Below are positions 38,048 to 46,840 of a stretch of 64,000 nt of DNA, piece after piece. Each line of letters opens with the position of its first letter. Positions within the stretch are counted from its first letter, which is position 1. Made by a program: the position numbers and the translations under genes. The notes below the pieces were generated by a model. That model was not told the origin of the DNA and searched no databases. It was given only the letters and a program-made list of their open reading frames with translations. This stretch comes from Roseiarcus sp036489975 (lineage in GTDB: Bacteria > Pseudomonadota > Alphaproteobacteria > Rhizobiales > Beijerinckiaceae): contig DASXES010000059.1 of NCBI GenBank assembly GCA_036489975.1, positions 1 to 64,000 of the forward strand, in the 5' to 3' direction.

Positions 38048-38124
38048 CGGAGTGTAGCGCAGCCTGGTAGCGCACATCGTTCGGGACGATGGGGTCGGAG
38101 GTTCGAATCCTCTCACTCCGACCA
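38048..38124 (+). tRNA. tRNA-Pro (anticodon CGG)
   Basis: The 77-nt sequence starts CGGAGTGTAGCGCAGCCTGG, has the anticodon stem CATCG/CGATG with loop TTCGGGA (anticodon CGG) and the T-arm GGTTCGAATCC, and ends CACTCCGACCA with encoded CCA. The acceptor stem CGGAGTG/CACTCCG pairs perfectly. The pyrimidine-type C1-G72 pair and A73 discriminator fit proline tRNA. Confidence 0.97.
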
Positions 38125-38270
38125 TTTCTCAGCCTAACATCTCGATGTTCCATTGATCTCGGCCCTGGCTGGCGCTGGCCTGCTTGCGGGCCTGAGAGCT
38201 GCCGTGTTAGCCCGTGCCGGTAAAGCGCTCAGCGGACAGATCGTCCAATCACACAAACGGGAGGAGAGGG

Positions 38271-39146
38271 ATGTACACCAAGCAGGCCCTGCGCGAACTC
38301 GGCGTCTCCCCTGACACACTCACCGAAGCGCAAACAAAGCAGTTCGACGAGCTCGGCTACTTCATCGTCGGGAATGTGCTGTCACCGGACGACTGCGAAA
38401 AGATGCGCGACGCGTTCGAACGCATCCATGCGACCGAAAGCGAGAAGGGCGGACATGAGGTCCATGTCGAACCCGGCGCCAGGCGGATCTCGAACATCTT
38501 CAATAAGACCGACGCCTTCGACAAATGCCTGTGGGTCCCGGAAGTCCTCGCCGCCTCCGCCCACGCCTTGGGCGAGATCAAGGTGCACGGCGCCAACATG
38601 CGTGATCCGCGAACGGGACACGGCAATCAGGACCTCCACACCGACACGCCAAAGAAGTTTGCCGATGATTGGTGGGTCGTGAACGCGATGATCATGTTCG
38701 ACGACATGACGCTCGACAATGGTCCCACTCGCATCGTGCCGGGGTCCCATCACTGGGCGCCGGTCAACGTCCCTTATGTAAATATCGGCGACTGGGAGCC
38801 GGCGCCGCTCGCCCCTCTTGAGGAAGCGCGCGTTCCCAAGGATCTGTCGGCCCCCTATCCGGGGGAAGTTCTGGTGGAAGCGCCGGCTGGCTCCGCCATC
38901 ATTTGCAATTCATCGATGTGGCATGCCGGCACGGTGAAGAAGACTGACAAGCCGCGCCGCATGCTGCACCTGACATACACCCGGCGCGATCTGCCGCAGC
39001 AGCTCCTGCAACTCGACTACCTGACGCCTGAACTGTACAATCGCATGAGCCCGGTAAAGCGTTATTTGCTGGAGATTGAGCCGCCGAAGGCAGGCGATGG
39101 CGTCCTGCGCCAACCCAAAAAAGATCATAAGGGCTGGTGGAACTGA
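38271..39146 (+). CDS. phytanoyl-CoA dioxygenase family protein
   Basis: A 291-residue Fe(II)/2-oxoglutarate-dependent oxygenase. The iron ligands are the H-x-D in DLHTDTPKK (about residues 122-124) and the distal histidine in SSMWHAGT (about 219), with the 2-oxoglutarate arginine probably in PRRMLHLTYTRR. The start at 38271 follows a strong GGAGGAGAGGG ribosome binding site. Members hydroxylate lipids, amino acids or secondary metabolites; no substrate can be given. It stands upstream of the sugar cluster with a 240-bp gap, so co-regulation is uncertain. Confidence 0.88.
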   Translation: MYTKQALRELGVSPDTLTEAQTKQFDELGYFIVGNVLSPDDCEKMRDAFERIHATESEKGGHEVHVEPGARRISNIFNKTDAFDKCLWVPEVLAASAHALGEIKVHGANMRDPRTGHGNQDLHTDTPKKFADDWWVVNAMIMFDDMTLDNGPTRIVPGSHHWAPVNVPYVNIGDWEPAPLAPLEEARVPKDLSAPYPGEVLVEAPAGSAIICNSSMWHAGTVKKTDKPRRMLHLTYTRRDLPQQLLQLDYLTPELYNRMSPVKRYLLEIEPPKAGDGVLRQPKKDHKGWWN

Positions 39147-39386
39147 ACGAGGGATTGGCGCGCACGGCCCGGCTCGGGCTGGTTGTGAGCTTTCGACAGG
39201 TTTCCGCTCGGTCCCGAGCGCGCCTCTTTGGCGGTGCTCGGGGCCGAACCGCACGCCGGCAACGCAGAAGCCTCGGCCGAACGCAAACATTCCACGAGAG
39301 ACTAGCGCATCGCCCTGACGCAGGGCATGGTCTCCTTTTAGCGCGTCGCGCTGGCGACGACGAGCCCGACGACAATGAGGGGTCCC

Positions 39387-40145
39387 ATGAACGTGTTGGT
39401 CATCGACGTCGGCGGCACCCACGTCAAAATCCTCGCGTCAGGCCAGACCGAGAAGCGGGAGTTCGATTCGGGACCAAAGATGACGGCTCAGGAGATGGTG
39501 TCGGGAGTCCGGCGCCTCGCCGGCGACTGGAGCTATGACGTCGTGTCGATCGGCTATCCGGGCCCGGTCCTGCACAATCGCCCGGTCGCGGATCCGAAGA
39601 ATCTGGGACCCGGCTGGATGGGCTTCGATTTCCGGACGGGATTTGGCCGGCCGGTCAAAGTCATCAACGACGCGGCGATGCAGGGGCTCGGCAGTTACAA
39701 AAAGGGCAAGATGCTGTTCCTCGGGCTCGGAACCGGGCTCGGCTCGACGCTCATCGTGGACGGAATCGTGGAGCCGATGGAGCTTGGTCATCTGCCTTAC
39801 AAGAAGGCCACCTATGAGGACTATGTCGGCGAGCGGGGGCTGGAGAGGCTCGGCAAAAAACGGTGGCGCAAGCACGTTTTTGACGTGGTTGATCGATTGG
39901 TCGCCGCGCTCGAGCCCGACGATATCGTACTCGGCGGCGGCAACGCCAGGATTCTGAAGGAGCTGCCCCCGCGATGTCGGCTGGGCGACAACGCCAACGC
40001 ATTCCACGGCGGATTCCTGATGTGGGAAAACGCCCCGAGATCCGAATTGCCCGCAGTCCAGGTTGGGCCCGCTGTTGCTACGAAGTTGCGCCCGAAGCTA
40101 AAATCAAAACAATCTCACCGCGAATGGATCACCTCACGCGTCTGA
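39387..40145 (+). CDS. ROK family sugar kinase (polyphosphate glucokinase-like)
   Basis: A 252-residue ASKHA-fold kinase. The phosphate loop is VIDVGGTHVKIL, a second loop is LFLGLGTGLGSTLIVDG, and the sugar-binding motif is E-P-M-E-L-G-H. The cysteine zinc motif of many ROK repressors and kinases is absent, as in polyphosphate glucokinases, so the phosphate donor could be ATP or polyphosphate. I choose the ATG at 39387 with GAGGGG just upstream over the one at 39375. The gene is 12 bp upstream of a 6-phosphogluconate dehydrogenase gene, which points to glucose use through the pentose phosphate pathway. Confidence 0.85.
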   Translation: MNVLVIDVGGTHVKILASGQTEKREFDSGPKMTAQEMVSGVRRLAGDWSYDVVSIGYPGPVLHNRPVADPKNLGPGWMGFDFRTGFGRPVKVINDAAMQGLGSYKKGKMLFLGLGTGLGSTLIVDGIVEPMELGHLPYKKATYEDYVGERGLERLGKKRWRKHVFDVVDRLVAALEPDDIVLGGGNARILKELPPRCRLGDNANAFHGGFLMWENAPRSELPAVQVGPAVATKLRPKLKSKQSHREWITSRV

Positions 40146-40157
40146 AGGAGCCGCTCA

Positions 40158-41177
40158 ATGCAACTTGGAATGGTCGGACTGGGGCGCATGGGCGCCAACA
40201 TGGTTCGCAGGCTCCTGACCGGGAGCCACGAGTGCGTCGTCTTCGATATGTCCCCCAAGGCCGTCGAGGAACTCGTCGACGAAAAGGCGACCGGCAGCTC
40301 TTCGCTTGCCGATCTCGTCAAGAAACTGGAAAAGCCGCGCGCGGTCTGGCTCATGGTTCCCGCGGCGGTGGTCGACCAGACCATCGCCGACCTTCTTCCG
40401 GCGCTCGAATCCGGGGACACCATCATCGACGGCGGCAATTCCTACTATGTCGACGATATCCGCCGCGCCCATGAACTCATGTCGAAAGGCGTCAACTATG
40501 TCGACGTGGGCACCAGCGGCGGCGTCTGGGGCCTCGAGCGCGGCTATTGCATGATGATCGGCGGCCCTGATCATGAGGTCCAGCGTCTCGACCCGATCTT
40601 CAAGACACTCGCTCCCGGCGCAGGCTCCATTTCGCGAACCCCCGGCCGTAAGGGCGCTCCGACGACCGCTGAATTCGGATATCTCCACTGCGGTCCAAAC
40701 GGCGCCGGCCACTTCGTCAAGATGGTGCACAACGGCATCGAATACGGCATCATGGCGGCTTACGCTGAGGGACTGGACATCCTTCGAGCCGCGAACATCG
40801 GCAAGAAGACCCATGCGATCGACGCCGAGACGACTCCGCTGAGCAATCCCGATCATTACAAGTACGACATCAATCTCCCCGACGTCGCCGAAGTCTGGCG
40901 GCGCGGCAGTGTGATCGCCTCCTGGCTGCTCGATCTCACGGCCACGGCGCTGACCGAAGATTCCGGGCTTGCCAAGTTTTCCGGGCGCGTGTCCGACTCG
41001 GGCGAAGGCCGTTGGACGATCAAGGCCGCCATCGATGAAGGCGTGCCGGTGCCGGTCTTGAGCACCGCCCTCTACGAACGGTTCTTTTCGCGCGGCGACG
41101 CCGACTTCCAGAACAAGCTGCTCTCGGCGATGCGCTTCCAGTTCGGGGGGCACCTGGAAAAGCCGGCCGCAAAATAG
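40158..41177 (+). CDS. gnd: 6-phosphogluconate dehydrogenase (decarboxylating), short form
   Basis: A 339-residue enzyme making ribulose 5-phosphate, CO2 and NAD(P)H from 6-phosphogluconate. The cofactor motif is MVGLGRMGANMVRRL (about 5-19); the substrate motif DVGTSGGVWGLERGYC and the catalytic lysine in GHFVKMVHNGIEYG are present. The length and the sequence fit the GndA/YqeC short type found in many rhizobia, which often prefers NAD. It lies between the ROK kinase and the glycoside hydrolase genes in a likely operon. Confidence 0.93.
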   Translation: MQLGMVGLGRMGANMVRRLLTGSHECVVFDMSPKAVEELVDEKATGSSSLADLVKKLEKPRAVWLMVPAAVVDQTIADLLPALESGDTIIDGGNSYYVDDIRRAHELMSKGVNYVDVGTSGGVWGLERGYCMMIGGPDHEVQRLDPIFKTLAPGAGSISRTPGRKGAPTTAEFGYLHCGPNGAGHFVKMVHNGIEYGIMAAYAEGLDILRAANIGKKTHAIDAETTPLSNPDHYKYDINLPDVAEVWRRGSVIASWLLDLTATALTEDSGLAKFSGRVSDSGEGRWTIKAAIDEGVPVPVLSTALYERFFSRGDADFQNKLLSAMRFQFGGHLEKPAAK

Positions 41178-41296
41178 CCCAAGGATTTAGCGCACCCCCG
41201 TGACTGCCGAAGTCCCAGCACTATGGCGGCTCGCGGTGAGCCATTGTCGCGCCCCCTTGCATCGAAAATGAACACCGATGCCAGGAGGCCTCCACC

Positions 41297-43954
41297 ATGA
41301 GCGCCAGCGACCAGCACAAAACGGCCCTCTCCGCCGAGCACGCACGGCTCGCGGAGGAGTCGACTGACGCGGATCGCGACTGGAGGCTCATTGGCCCCCA
41401 GGTTGCGGCCCGCGCCTGGGGCACGGTGCGCGAAGACTACAGCTCCGATGGCGACGCCTGGCGCTACTTTCCCTTCGATGACGCCCGCTCGCGCGCCTAC
41501 CGGTGGAGCGAGGACGGCCTGACGGGGCTCTGCGACCGCGACCAGCATCTCTGTTTCGCGCTGGCGTTCTGGAACGGGCGCGACCCGATCCTTAAAGAGC
41601 GCATTTTCGGCCTGAGCGGGCCGGAGGGCAATCACGGCGAGGACGCCAAGGAATACTGGTGGTATCTCGACGCCACTCCCACCGCCTCCTGGCTCAGCTG
41701 GCGCTATCACTATCCGCACGCCGAATTCCCTTATGCCCGCCTGCGGGAGGAGAACGCTCGCCGCACCCGGAGCGATCCGGAATTCGAGCTCATCGACACG
41801 GGCATATTCGACGGCGATCGATACTGGCAAATCACGGCGGACTACGCCAAGGCGGCGCCGGACGACGTGCTCGTCCGCATCCTCGCGCGCAACGCCGGGC
41901 CTGATCCCGCCGAGCTCCATCTTCTGCCGACGCTCTGGTTCCGCAACCAATGGTCCTGGGAGGACGGCCTCGCCAAGCCGGTGATTCGCGACGCGTCCAA
42001 TGGCGCGGACACTGTTGCGATCGCGGAAAACGCGGAGCTCGGCGCTTGGAGGCTGGCCGCCGGACCTGATCCCGCAGGCCGTCCGCCGACGCTGCTGTTT
42101 TGCGAAAACGAGAGCAACGTCCCGAAGCTATTCGGCGGCGCCGCGTCGACCCCCTACCCCAAGGACGGAATCAACGACCATGTCGTCAACGGCGCGGCGA
42201 CCGTCAATCCCGAGCGCCGCGGCACGAAGATGGCGTGCTGGTATCGCGTCACGGTCGGGGCCGGCGAGACTGTCGAGCTCAGGCTGCGCCTGACCCGTGA
42301 CGCGCCGGGCAGGGCTATGGATCTCGGCCAGGCCTTCGCGCAGACGCACGCGAATCGAAAGCGCGAAGCCGACGAATATTACGCCGCCCTAACCCCGGCA
42401 GGGACCAGCGACGAAGAAGCGATGGTGATGCGGCAGGCCTTCGCGGGAATGATCTGGAGCCTGCAATATTATCATTACGACGTCGCCCGTTGGCTCGACG
42501 GCGACAAGGTGTCGCCCCCTCAAGCGCGGAAGTCCGGGCGCAACTCGGGATGGCGCCATCTCGACAATCGCCACATCGTCGCGATGCCGGATAAATGGGA
42601 ATACCCATGGTACGCTTCGTGGGATCTCGCTTTTCACTGCGTCGTTCTCGCCCATATTGATCCCGCCATGGCGAAGGCCCAGCTGCTGCTTCTTTCGCGC
42701 GAATGGTACATGCATCCGAACGGGCAGCTGCCGGCGTATGAATGGAACTTCGACGATGTGAATCCGCCGGTCCAGGCGTGGGCGGCGCTCGCGGTCTTTC
42801 GCATCGCTGGCGCAACCGATTTCGATTTCCTGGAGCGCGTCTTCCATAAGCTCCTGATCAATTTCACCTGGTGGGTGAACCGCGAGGACGTGCGGGGAGA
42901 CAATATTTTCGAAGGCGGTTTCCTCGGCCTCGACAATATCGGGCCGTTCAACCGCTCGGAGATGCTCCCGGGCGAAATCCTCGAGCAGTCGGACGGCACC
43001 GCCTGGATGGCGAAGTTCTGCCTCAACATGCTCGAGATCGCACTCCTGCTCGCCGAGCGCGACCCGGTCTACGAGGATGTCGCAGTCAAATTTTTCGAGC
43101 ACTTCGCGTTGATCGCCGGCGCCATGGAGCACCTGTGGGACGAGCAGGATGGATTCTTTTACGACCGGGCGCGCACGCCTGACGGCTCCTCCGCCATCGT
43201 GCGGGCGCGCTCGATGGTGGGGCTTTTGCCGGTCTTCGCCGCAGTCGGCCTCGACCCGTCGCTATGGAAGCGGCTGCCCATGTTTCGCGAGCGGGCGCGC
43301 TGGTGCCTCGAGCACAACCCGTGGGCTAAAAACCATCTCTATTACCTCCCGACCAGCGGCCGGCCAGGTCTGATTTCGCTTGTCGAGAAATCGCGCTTCG
43401 AGCGCATTTTGACCCGCATGCTCGACGAGAGCGAATTCCTGTCGCCTCACGGATTGAGATCGCTGTCGCGCTACCACAAGGAACACCCTCTGGTTCTCGA
43501 TTTCGATGGTCGGAGCTGCCGGCTTGATTACGAGCCTGGAGAGTCGCGCTCCGGCCTCTTCGGCGGCAACTCCAATTGGCGGGGTCCGGTCTGGTTTCCG
43601 CTGAACTTCCTCGCCATCGAGTCGCTGAGACATCTTCACAATTTCTTCGGCGACGACCTGACGGTCGAGCTGCCGACCGGATCGGGCCGGAAGGCGAATC
43701 TGAGCCAGGTCGCCGAGGAGCTCGAGCGCCGTCTCCTGAGCCTTTTTCGGCTCGACGCGAACGGCCGGCGCCCGGCGCATGGCGCGAACCCTCGTTTCCA
43801 GAACGACCCGGAATGGCGGGATTCGCTGCTCTTCTATGAATACTTCCACGGCGAGACCGGCGAGGGTCTTGGCGCCTCGCACCAGACGGGATGGACGGCG
43901 CTCGCCGGAGCGCTCGTCGCGCACCGTCGCGCCACGCCCAAGCCGCCAAGCTGA
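41297..43954 (+). CDS. large glycoside hydrolase of MGH1/GH63 type (alpha-glucosidase-like)
   Basis: An 885-residue protein with an (alpha/alpha)6-barrel pattern like bacterial GH63/MGH1-like hydrolases. The N-terminal sandwich (about 1-400) contains TGLCDRDQHLCFALAFWNG, and the barrel contains WEYPWYASWDLAFHCVVLA (about 435-453), GFLGLDNIGPFNR and LFGGNSNWRGPVWFPLNFL. Catalytic acids are probably the aspartate in the ASWD segment and a C-terminal glutamate, but I cannot fix them by eye. GH63-like bacterial enzymes act on alpha-glucosides, mannosylglycerate or glucosylglycerate. Its place with a sugar kinase and 6-phosphogluconate dehydrogenase suggests it frees glucose for that pathway. Confidence 0.88.
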   Translation: MSASDQHKTALSAEHARLAEESTDADRDWRLIGPQVAARAWGTVREDYSSDGDAWRYFPFDDARSRAYRWSEDGLTGLCDRDQHLCFALAFWNGRDPILKERIFGLSGPEGNHGEDAKEYWWYLDATPTASWLSWRYHYPHAEFPYARLREENARRTRSDPEFELIDTGIFDGDRYWQITADYAKAAPDDVLVRILARNAGPDPAELHLLPTLWFRNQWSWEDGLAKPVIRDASNGADTVAIAENAELGAWRLAAGPDPAGRPPTLLFCENESNVPKLFGGAASTPYPKDGINDHVVNGAATVNPERRGTKMACWYRVTVGAGETVELRLRLTRDAPGRAMDLGQAFAQTHANRKREADEYYAALTPAGTSDEEAMVMRQAFAGMIWSLQYYHYDVARWLDGDKVSPPQARKSGRNSGWRHLDNRHIVAMPDKWEYPWYASWDLAFHCVVLAHIDPAMAKAQLLLLSREWYMHPNGQLPAYEWNFDDVNPPVQAWAALAVFRIAGATDFDFLERVFHKLLINFTWWVNREDVRGDNIFEGGFLGLDNIGPFNRSEMLPGEILEQSDGTAWMAKFCLNMLEIALLLAERDPVYEDVAVKFFEHFALIAGAMEHLWDEQDGFFYDRARTPDGSSAIVRARSMVGLLPVFAAVGLDPSLWKRLPMFRERARWCLEHNPWAKNHLYYLPTSGRPGLISLVEKSRFERILTRMLDESEFLSPHGLRSLSRYHKEHPLVLDFDGRSCRLDYEPGESRSGLFGGNSNWRGPVWFPLNFLAIESLRHLHNFFGDDLTVELPTGSGRKANLSQVAEELERRLLSLFRLDANGRRPAHGANPRFQNDPEWRDSLLFYEYFHGETGEGLGASHQTGWTALAGALVAHRRATPKPPS

Positions 43955-43984
43955 GATTGCGCTCGAAGCTCGCCGCCCGCGCTT

Positions 43985-44944
43985 TCAGGCTCGCCTGATT
44001 TCGCGAATTCCCATCTTGAGTCGCTGCCGCAGCAGCGTGCGAAGCGTTGCGCCCTCGACATAGCCGACGGACTCAGCGATCCGGTCGACGCTGGTTCCTG
44101 TCGTCTTCAAAAGATGCACCGCGCGCTCGATCCGGAGATCCCGGACATGGGAGAGCGGGGTTTTGTCCATTGCGTCGCGCACCCGCCGGGTCAGGGTCCG
44201 CGTGCTGGCGCCGACCGCGACCGCGGCGGCCTCGAGCCTGAATCCCTCGCTGAGATGATCGCGCGCCCAGCGATCGAATCTTTGCACTAAAGGGTCGGCG
44301 TGCGTCAGATGATCGGAGATGATGTAGGCGCTCTGTGAGGGACGCTGATCGACCACCAGATAGCTGGCCACGAGCCCGGCCAGTTCCGGGCTGATCTGGC
44401 GGATGAGCCAAAGCATCATATCCATGTGACTGAACGCCGCGCCGGCGGTGAGAAACGGTCCGGAGCTGATCAGCATTCGGCCCGTGTCGAGGCGCACGGA
44501 GGGATAAAGCTGCCGGAACAGAGGCGTGAGCCACCAGGTCGTGGTCGCCTCATGTCCGTCGAGCATTCCGCTCTCGGCAAGGACAAATGCGCCAACGCAG
44601 GCGGCGGCGATCTGCGCCCCGGAGGCCCGCCAGGCGCGCAAGGCCCGCCCGGCTTCGATCACGTCGGCCCGTTTCAGCGCCTCGAGAAGCGGCCCCGCCT
44701 GCTTGTAGCCAAGCGCCGGGACGATCACGAGGTCGGGGCGCGGGCACTCGGCGGCGGGGCGCACGGGAACGCCAAAGCGTTGCGCGCTCAAGACCGACCG
44801 GCGCATTCCGGCGACCGAAATCGCAAAGGGCGCGCCGGCGTTGGTCTGGCCGGCGCCGAGGTCGTTCGCCGTGGTCAGCGCATCGAGCACGATGGCGAGA
44901 CCGGTGTCGAACACCCCCTCCAGCGCAAGCACGGTGACGTTCAT
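43985..44944 (-). CDS. GlxA-type AraC family transcriptional regulator
   Basis: A 319-residue regulator with an N-terminal DJ-1/PfpI-like domain (about 1-175, with the cysteine in AAACVGAFVLAESG) and a C-terminal AraC DNA-binding domain (about 220-315, containing GASTRTLTRRVRDAMDKTP and VDRIAESVGYVEGATLRTLLRQR). GlxA-type proteins lack known enzymatic action and act as regulators of amino acid or betaine genes. The start at 44944 (MNVTVLALEGVFDT) is family-like. It is divergent from the ABM monooxygenase gene, which is its likely target. Confidence 0.92.
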   Translation of the reverse strand: MNVTVLALEGVFDTGLAIVLDALTTANDLGAGQTNAGAPFAISVAGMRRSVLSAQRFGVPVRPAAECPRPDLVIVPALGYKQAGPLLEALKRADVIEAGRALRAWRASGAQIAAACVGAFVLAESGMLDGHEATTTWWLTPLFRQLYPSVRLDTGRMLISSGPFLTAGAAFSHMDMMLWLIRQISPELAGLVASYLVVDQRPSQSAYIISDHLTHADPLVQRFDRWARDHLSEGFRLEAAAVAVGASTRTLTRRVRDAMDKTPLSHVRDLRIERAVHLLKTTGTSVDRIAESVGYVEGATLRTLLRQRLKMGIREIRRA

Positions 44945-45054
44945 GGCTATATTGATACCAATGATGTCATTCCTGCCAGCATCACCGACACGGCTCTCGG
45001 TGTAAAGCTCCCCTTGGTCGGGCGCCGCGCGACCGCCAATTTGAGGAGCCGTCA

Positions 45055-45366
45055 ATGATCAAGCATGCCCTGTTCGTTCGTCTCGACGCCAAGCCGGGCA
45101 AGGAAGCGGACGTCGCCGCCTTCCTGTCGGCGGGGCTTTCCATGGCCAATCAGGAAGCGACGACGCCGATCTGGTTTGCGCTGCAGCTGTCCCCGAGCGC
45201 CTTCGCCGTGTTTGACGCCTTCGAAGACGAAGCCGGCCGCCAGGCCCACCTCAATGGGCCAATCGCGCAGGCGCTGATGGCGAAAGCGGACGAGCTTTTC
45301 GCCAAGCCGCCCTCGATCGAGCGCATCGACGTGCTGGGCCTTAAGAACCAGGCGCCGGCGAGCTGA
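45055..45366 (+). CDS. antibiotic biosynthesis monooxygenase (ABM) domain protein
   Basis: A 103-residue ferredoxin-like alpha-beta protein of the ABM superfamily, from MIKHALFVRLDAKPGKEAD to the KPPSIERIDVLGLK end. These small dimeric proteins act as cofactor-free oxygenases or as quinone or dicarbonyl detoxifiers. It lies divergently from the GlxA-type regulator, which fits an inducible stress or catabolic response. Confidence 0.82.
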   Translation: MIKHALFVRLDAKPGKEADVAAFLSAGLSMANQEATTPIWFALQLSPSAFAVFDAFEDEAGRQAHLNGPIAQALMAKADELFAKPPSIERIDVLGLKNQAPAS

Positions 45367-45545
45367 AAGGCGAGCTTCTTTGAAGCCGGGAAGCTCGCTT
45401 CGCCGGCGGAACGATTCGGCCGGGTCCCGAGTTTCCTGTCAACATGGGCGCCTGCGCGCGCCCCGATTTGGCGATCAGGATCCGGTTTCGCCGGCGCTTC
45501 GCGCCGGACGCTATCCTCGCCGATCCTAATGAAGGGATGCGTTGG

Positions 45546-45698
45546 ATGAATCCGCACGAACGTCCGGTCGTGACCGAAGAGAACAAGACCGCCATGCGGG
45601 GCGGCGCCACGGGACACAATCTCCGATACGTGGTCATCGCCAGCCTCGTGCTGGTCATGATCGCCTGGGTTCTCGTGGAGGTTTTCGTCCGGCGGTAA
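45546..45698 (+). CDS. small single-pass membrane protein
   Basis: A 50-residue frame from the ATG at 45546, eight bases after GAAGGGA. The N-terminal half is polar and the C-terminal half is one transmembrane helix (RYVVIASLVLVMIAWVLVEVFV). The sequence resembles no named family known to me. It lies 38 bp before the UdgX gene on the same strand. An in-frame ATG at 45537 is also possible. Confidence 0.5.
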   Translation: MNPHERPVVTEENKTAMRGGATGHNLRYVVIASLVLVMIAWVLVEVFVRR

Positions 45699-45736
45699 GC
45701 GTCCTCGACGACCAGCTGAACGCTGAGACCACGCCC

Positions 45737-46372
45737 ATGGGCGCGCAACCCACCCTCGAGAGCCTGCGCGAGGAAGCCGCTTCCTGCCGCGCCTGTCCGT
45801 TGTGGAAACATGCGACCCAGACCGTCTTCGGAGAAGGACCGCCGGACGCGGAGGTCATACTCGTCGGCGAGCAGCCCGGCGATCGCGAAGACCGCGAGGG
45901 CCGCCCGTTTGTCGGGCCGGCGGGGCTTCTCTTGGACAGGGCGCTCGCGGAGGCGGGGGTCGACCGCGCCAGCGTTTACGTGACCAACGCCGTCAAGCAT
46001 TTCAAGTTTGAACTGCGGGGAAAGCGGCGGCTACACAAACGCCCCAACGCCAGCGAGATCAAGATATGCCGGCGGTGGCTGCTCGACGAGATCGAGGTCG
46101 TAAGACCGCGGCTCATCGTCGCCCTCGGCGCGACGGCGGCGCAAGGTCTGATGGGCCGGGCCATCCCGATTGGCGCGAATCGCGGCGCCGTCCTCGACGT
46201 GGCTGACGGACTGCGGGTGTTCGTCACCATTCATCCGTCCGCGCTGCTGCGTCTGGAAGATGATGAAGACAGGCGATCGGGCTACGCGAGCTTCGTCGAT
46301 GACCTGCGGTCGGCCGGGCGACTGGCGAAAACCTCGGCGCGTCGGGCGAAGTCCGGGGCCATGTCAGGTTAG
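45737..46372 (+). CDS. UdgX family uracil-DNA binding protein
   Basis: A 211-residue member of the UdgX group of the uracil-DNA glycosylase superfamily. Motif A is GEQPGDRED (44-52), and the group-specific R-loop is KRRLHKRP (96-103); the histidine here is H100. Motif B corresponds to HPSALL (166-171). Cysteines C17 and C20 with C111 suggest the [4Fe-4S] cluster. In the studied mycobacterial protein the loop histidine forms a covalent bond with DNA after uracil is removed. I place the start at 45737 (MGAQPTLESLREE); a longer frame exists upstream. It could protect against deamination or act in SOS-type tolerance. Confidence 0.9.
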   Translation: MGAQPTLESLREEAASCRACPLWKHATQTVFGEGPPDAEVILVGEQPGDREDREGRPFVGPAGLLLDRALAEAGVDRASVYVTNAVKHFKFELRGKRRLHKRPNASEIKICRRWLLDEIEVVRPRLIVALGATAAQGLMGRAIPIGANRGAVLDVADGLRVFVTIHPSALLRLEDDEDRRSGYASFVDDLRSAGRLAKTSARRAKSGAMSG

Positions 46373-46512
46373 GACGACGGCCCAGGCCGACGGCACGTCC
46401 CCCCTCAGCGCAGACAGCACGTCCTCGCGTTCGACATACTGACCCATCCTTTCCGCACGACTCGCGACCGCGCACGGGATCCCATCCCGGCGCGTTTCTC
46501 CCTGCACAGGCG

Positions 46513-46752
46513 TCAGTCCTTGACGTCGGTGTCCGGCCGGTCGTCGCCGCGTTCGTCTTCCTCGTGCCAGCGGCCGGAGCTGTCCTCGTACTCGATCGCG
46601 CCGCTTTCGCCGGGAACTCGCTGCTCCTGAGCGGCCCGCGCCGCAGCAGCGTGAGCCTCCTCGCGGGTGGGAAAAGTCTCCGAAAAGACGTCGCCGGCCT
46701 TATAGGCCCAGCCGCCGTCGTGCTCGACGACCGCGTAGGTGACATGGCTCAT
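46513..46752 (-). CDS. DUF2188-like small protein
   Basis: A 79-residue protein starting MSHVTYAVVEHDGGWAYKAG, with the FSETFPTREEAHAAAARAA repeat-like helix typical of DUF2188. The C-terminus is acidic (EEDERGDDRPDTDVKD). DUF2188 proteins are small, often in stress-related neighbourhoods, with no known function. The start at 46752 follows an AAAGAAAGG ribosome binding site; the longer frame to 46833 is not family-like. It lies downstream of the NhaA fusion on the same strand. Confidence 0.7.
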   Translation of the reverse strand: MSHVTYAVVEHDGGWAYKAGDVFSETFPTREEAHAAAARAAQEQRVPGESGAIEYEDSSGRWHEEDERGDDRPDTDVKD

Positions 46753-46840
46753 GATCGAAACCTTTCTTTTTGTTATGTTCGCGCAGAGCGCGACACGCCT
46801 CCTCCATCTGGAGGCTCCCGCGCCATCTTGCAACGCCGCG

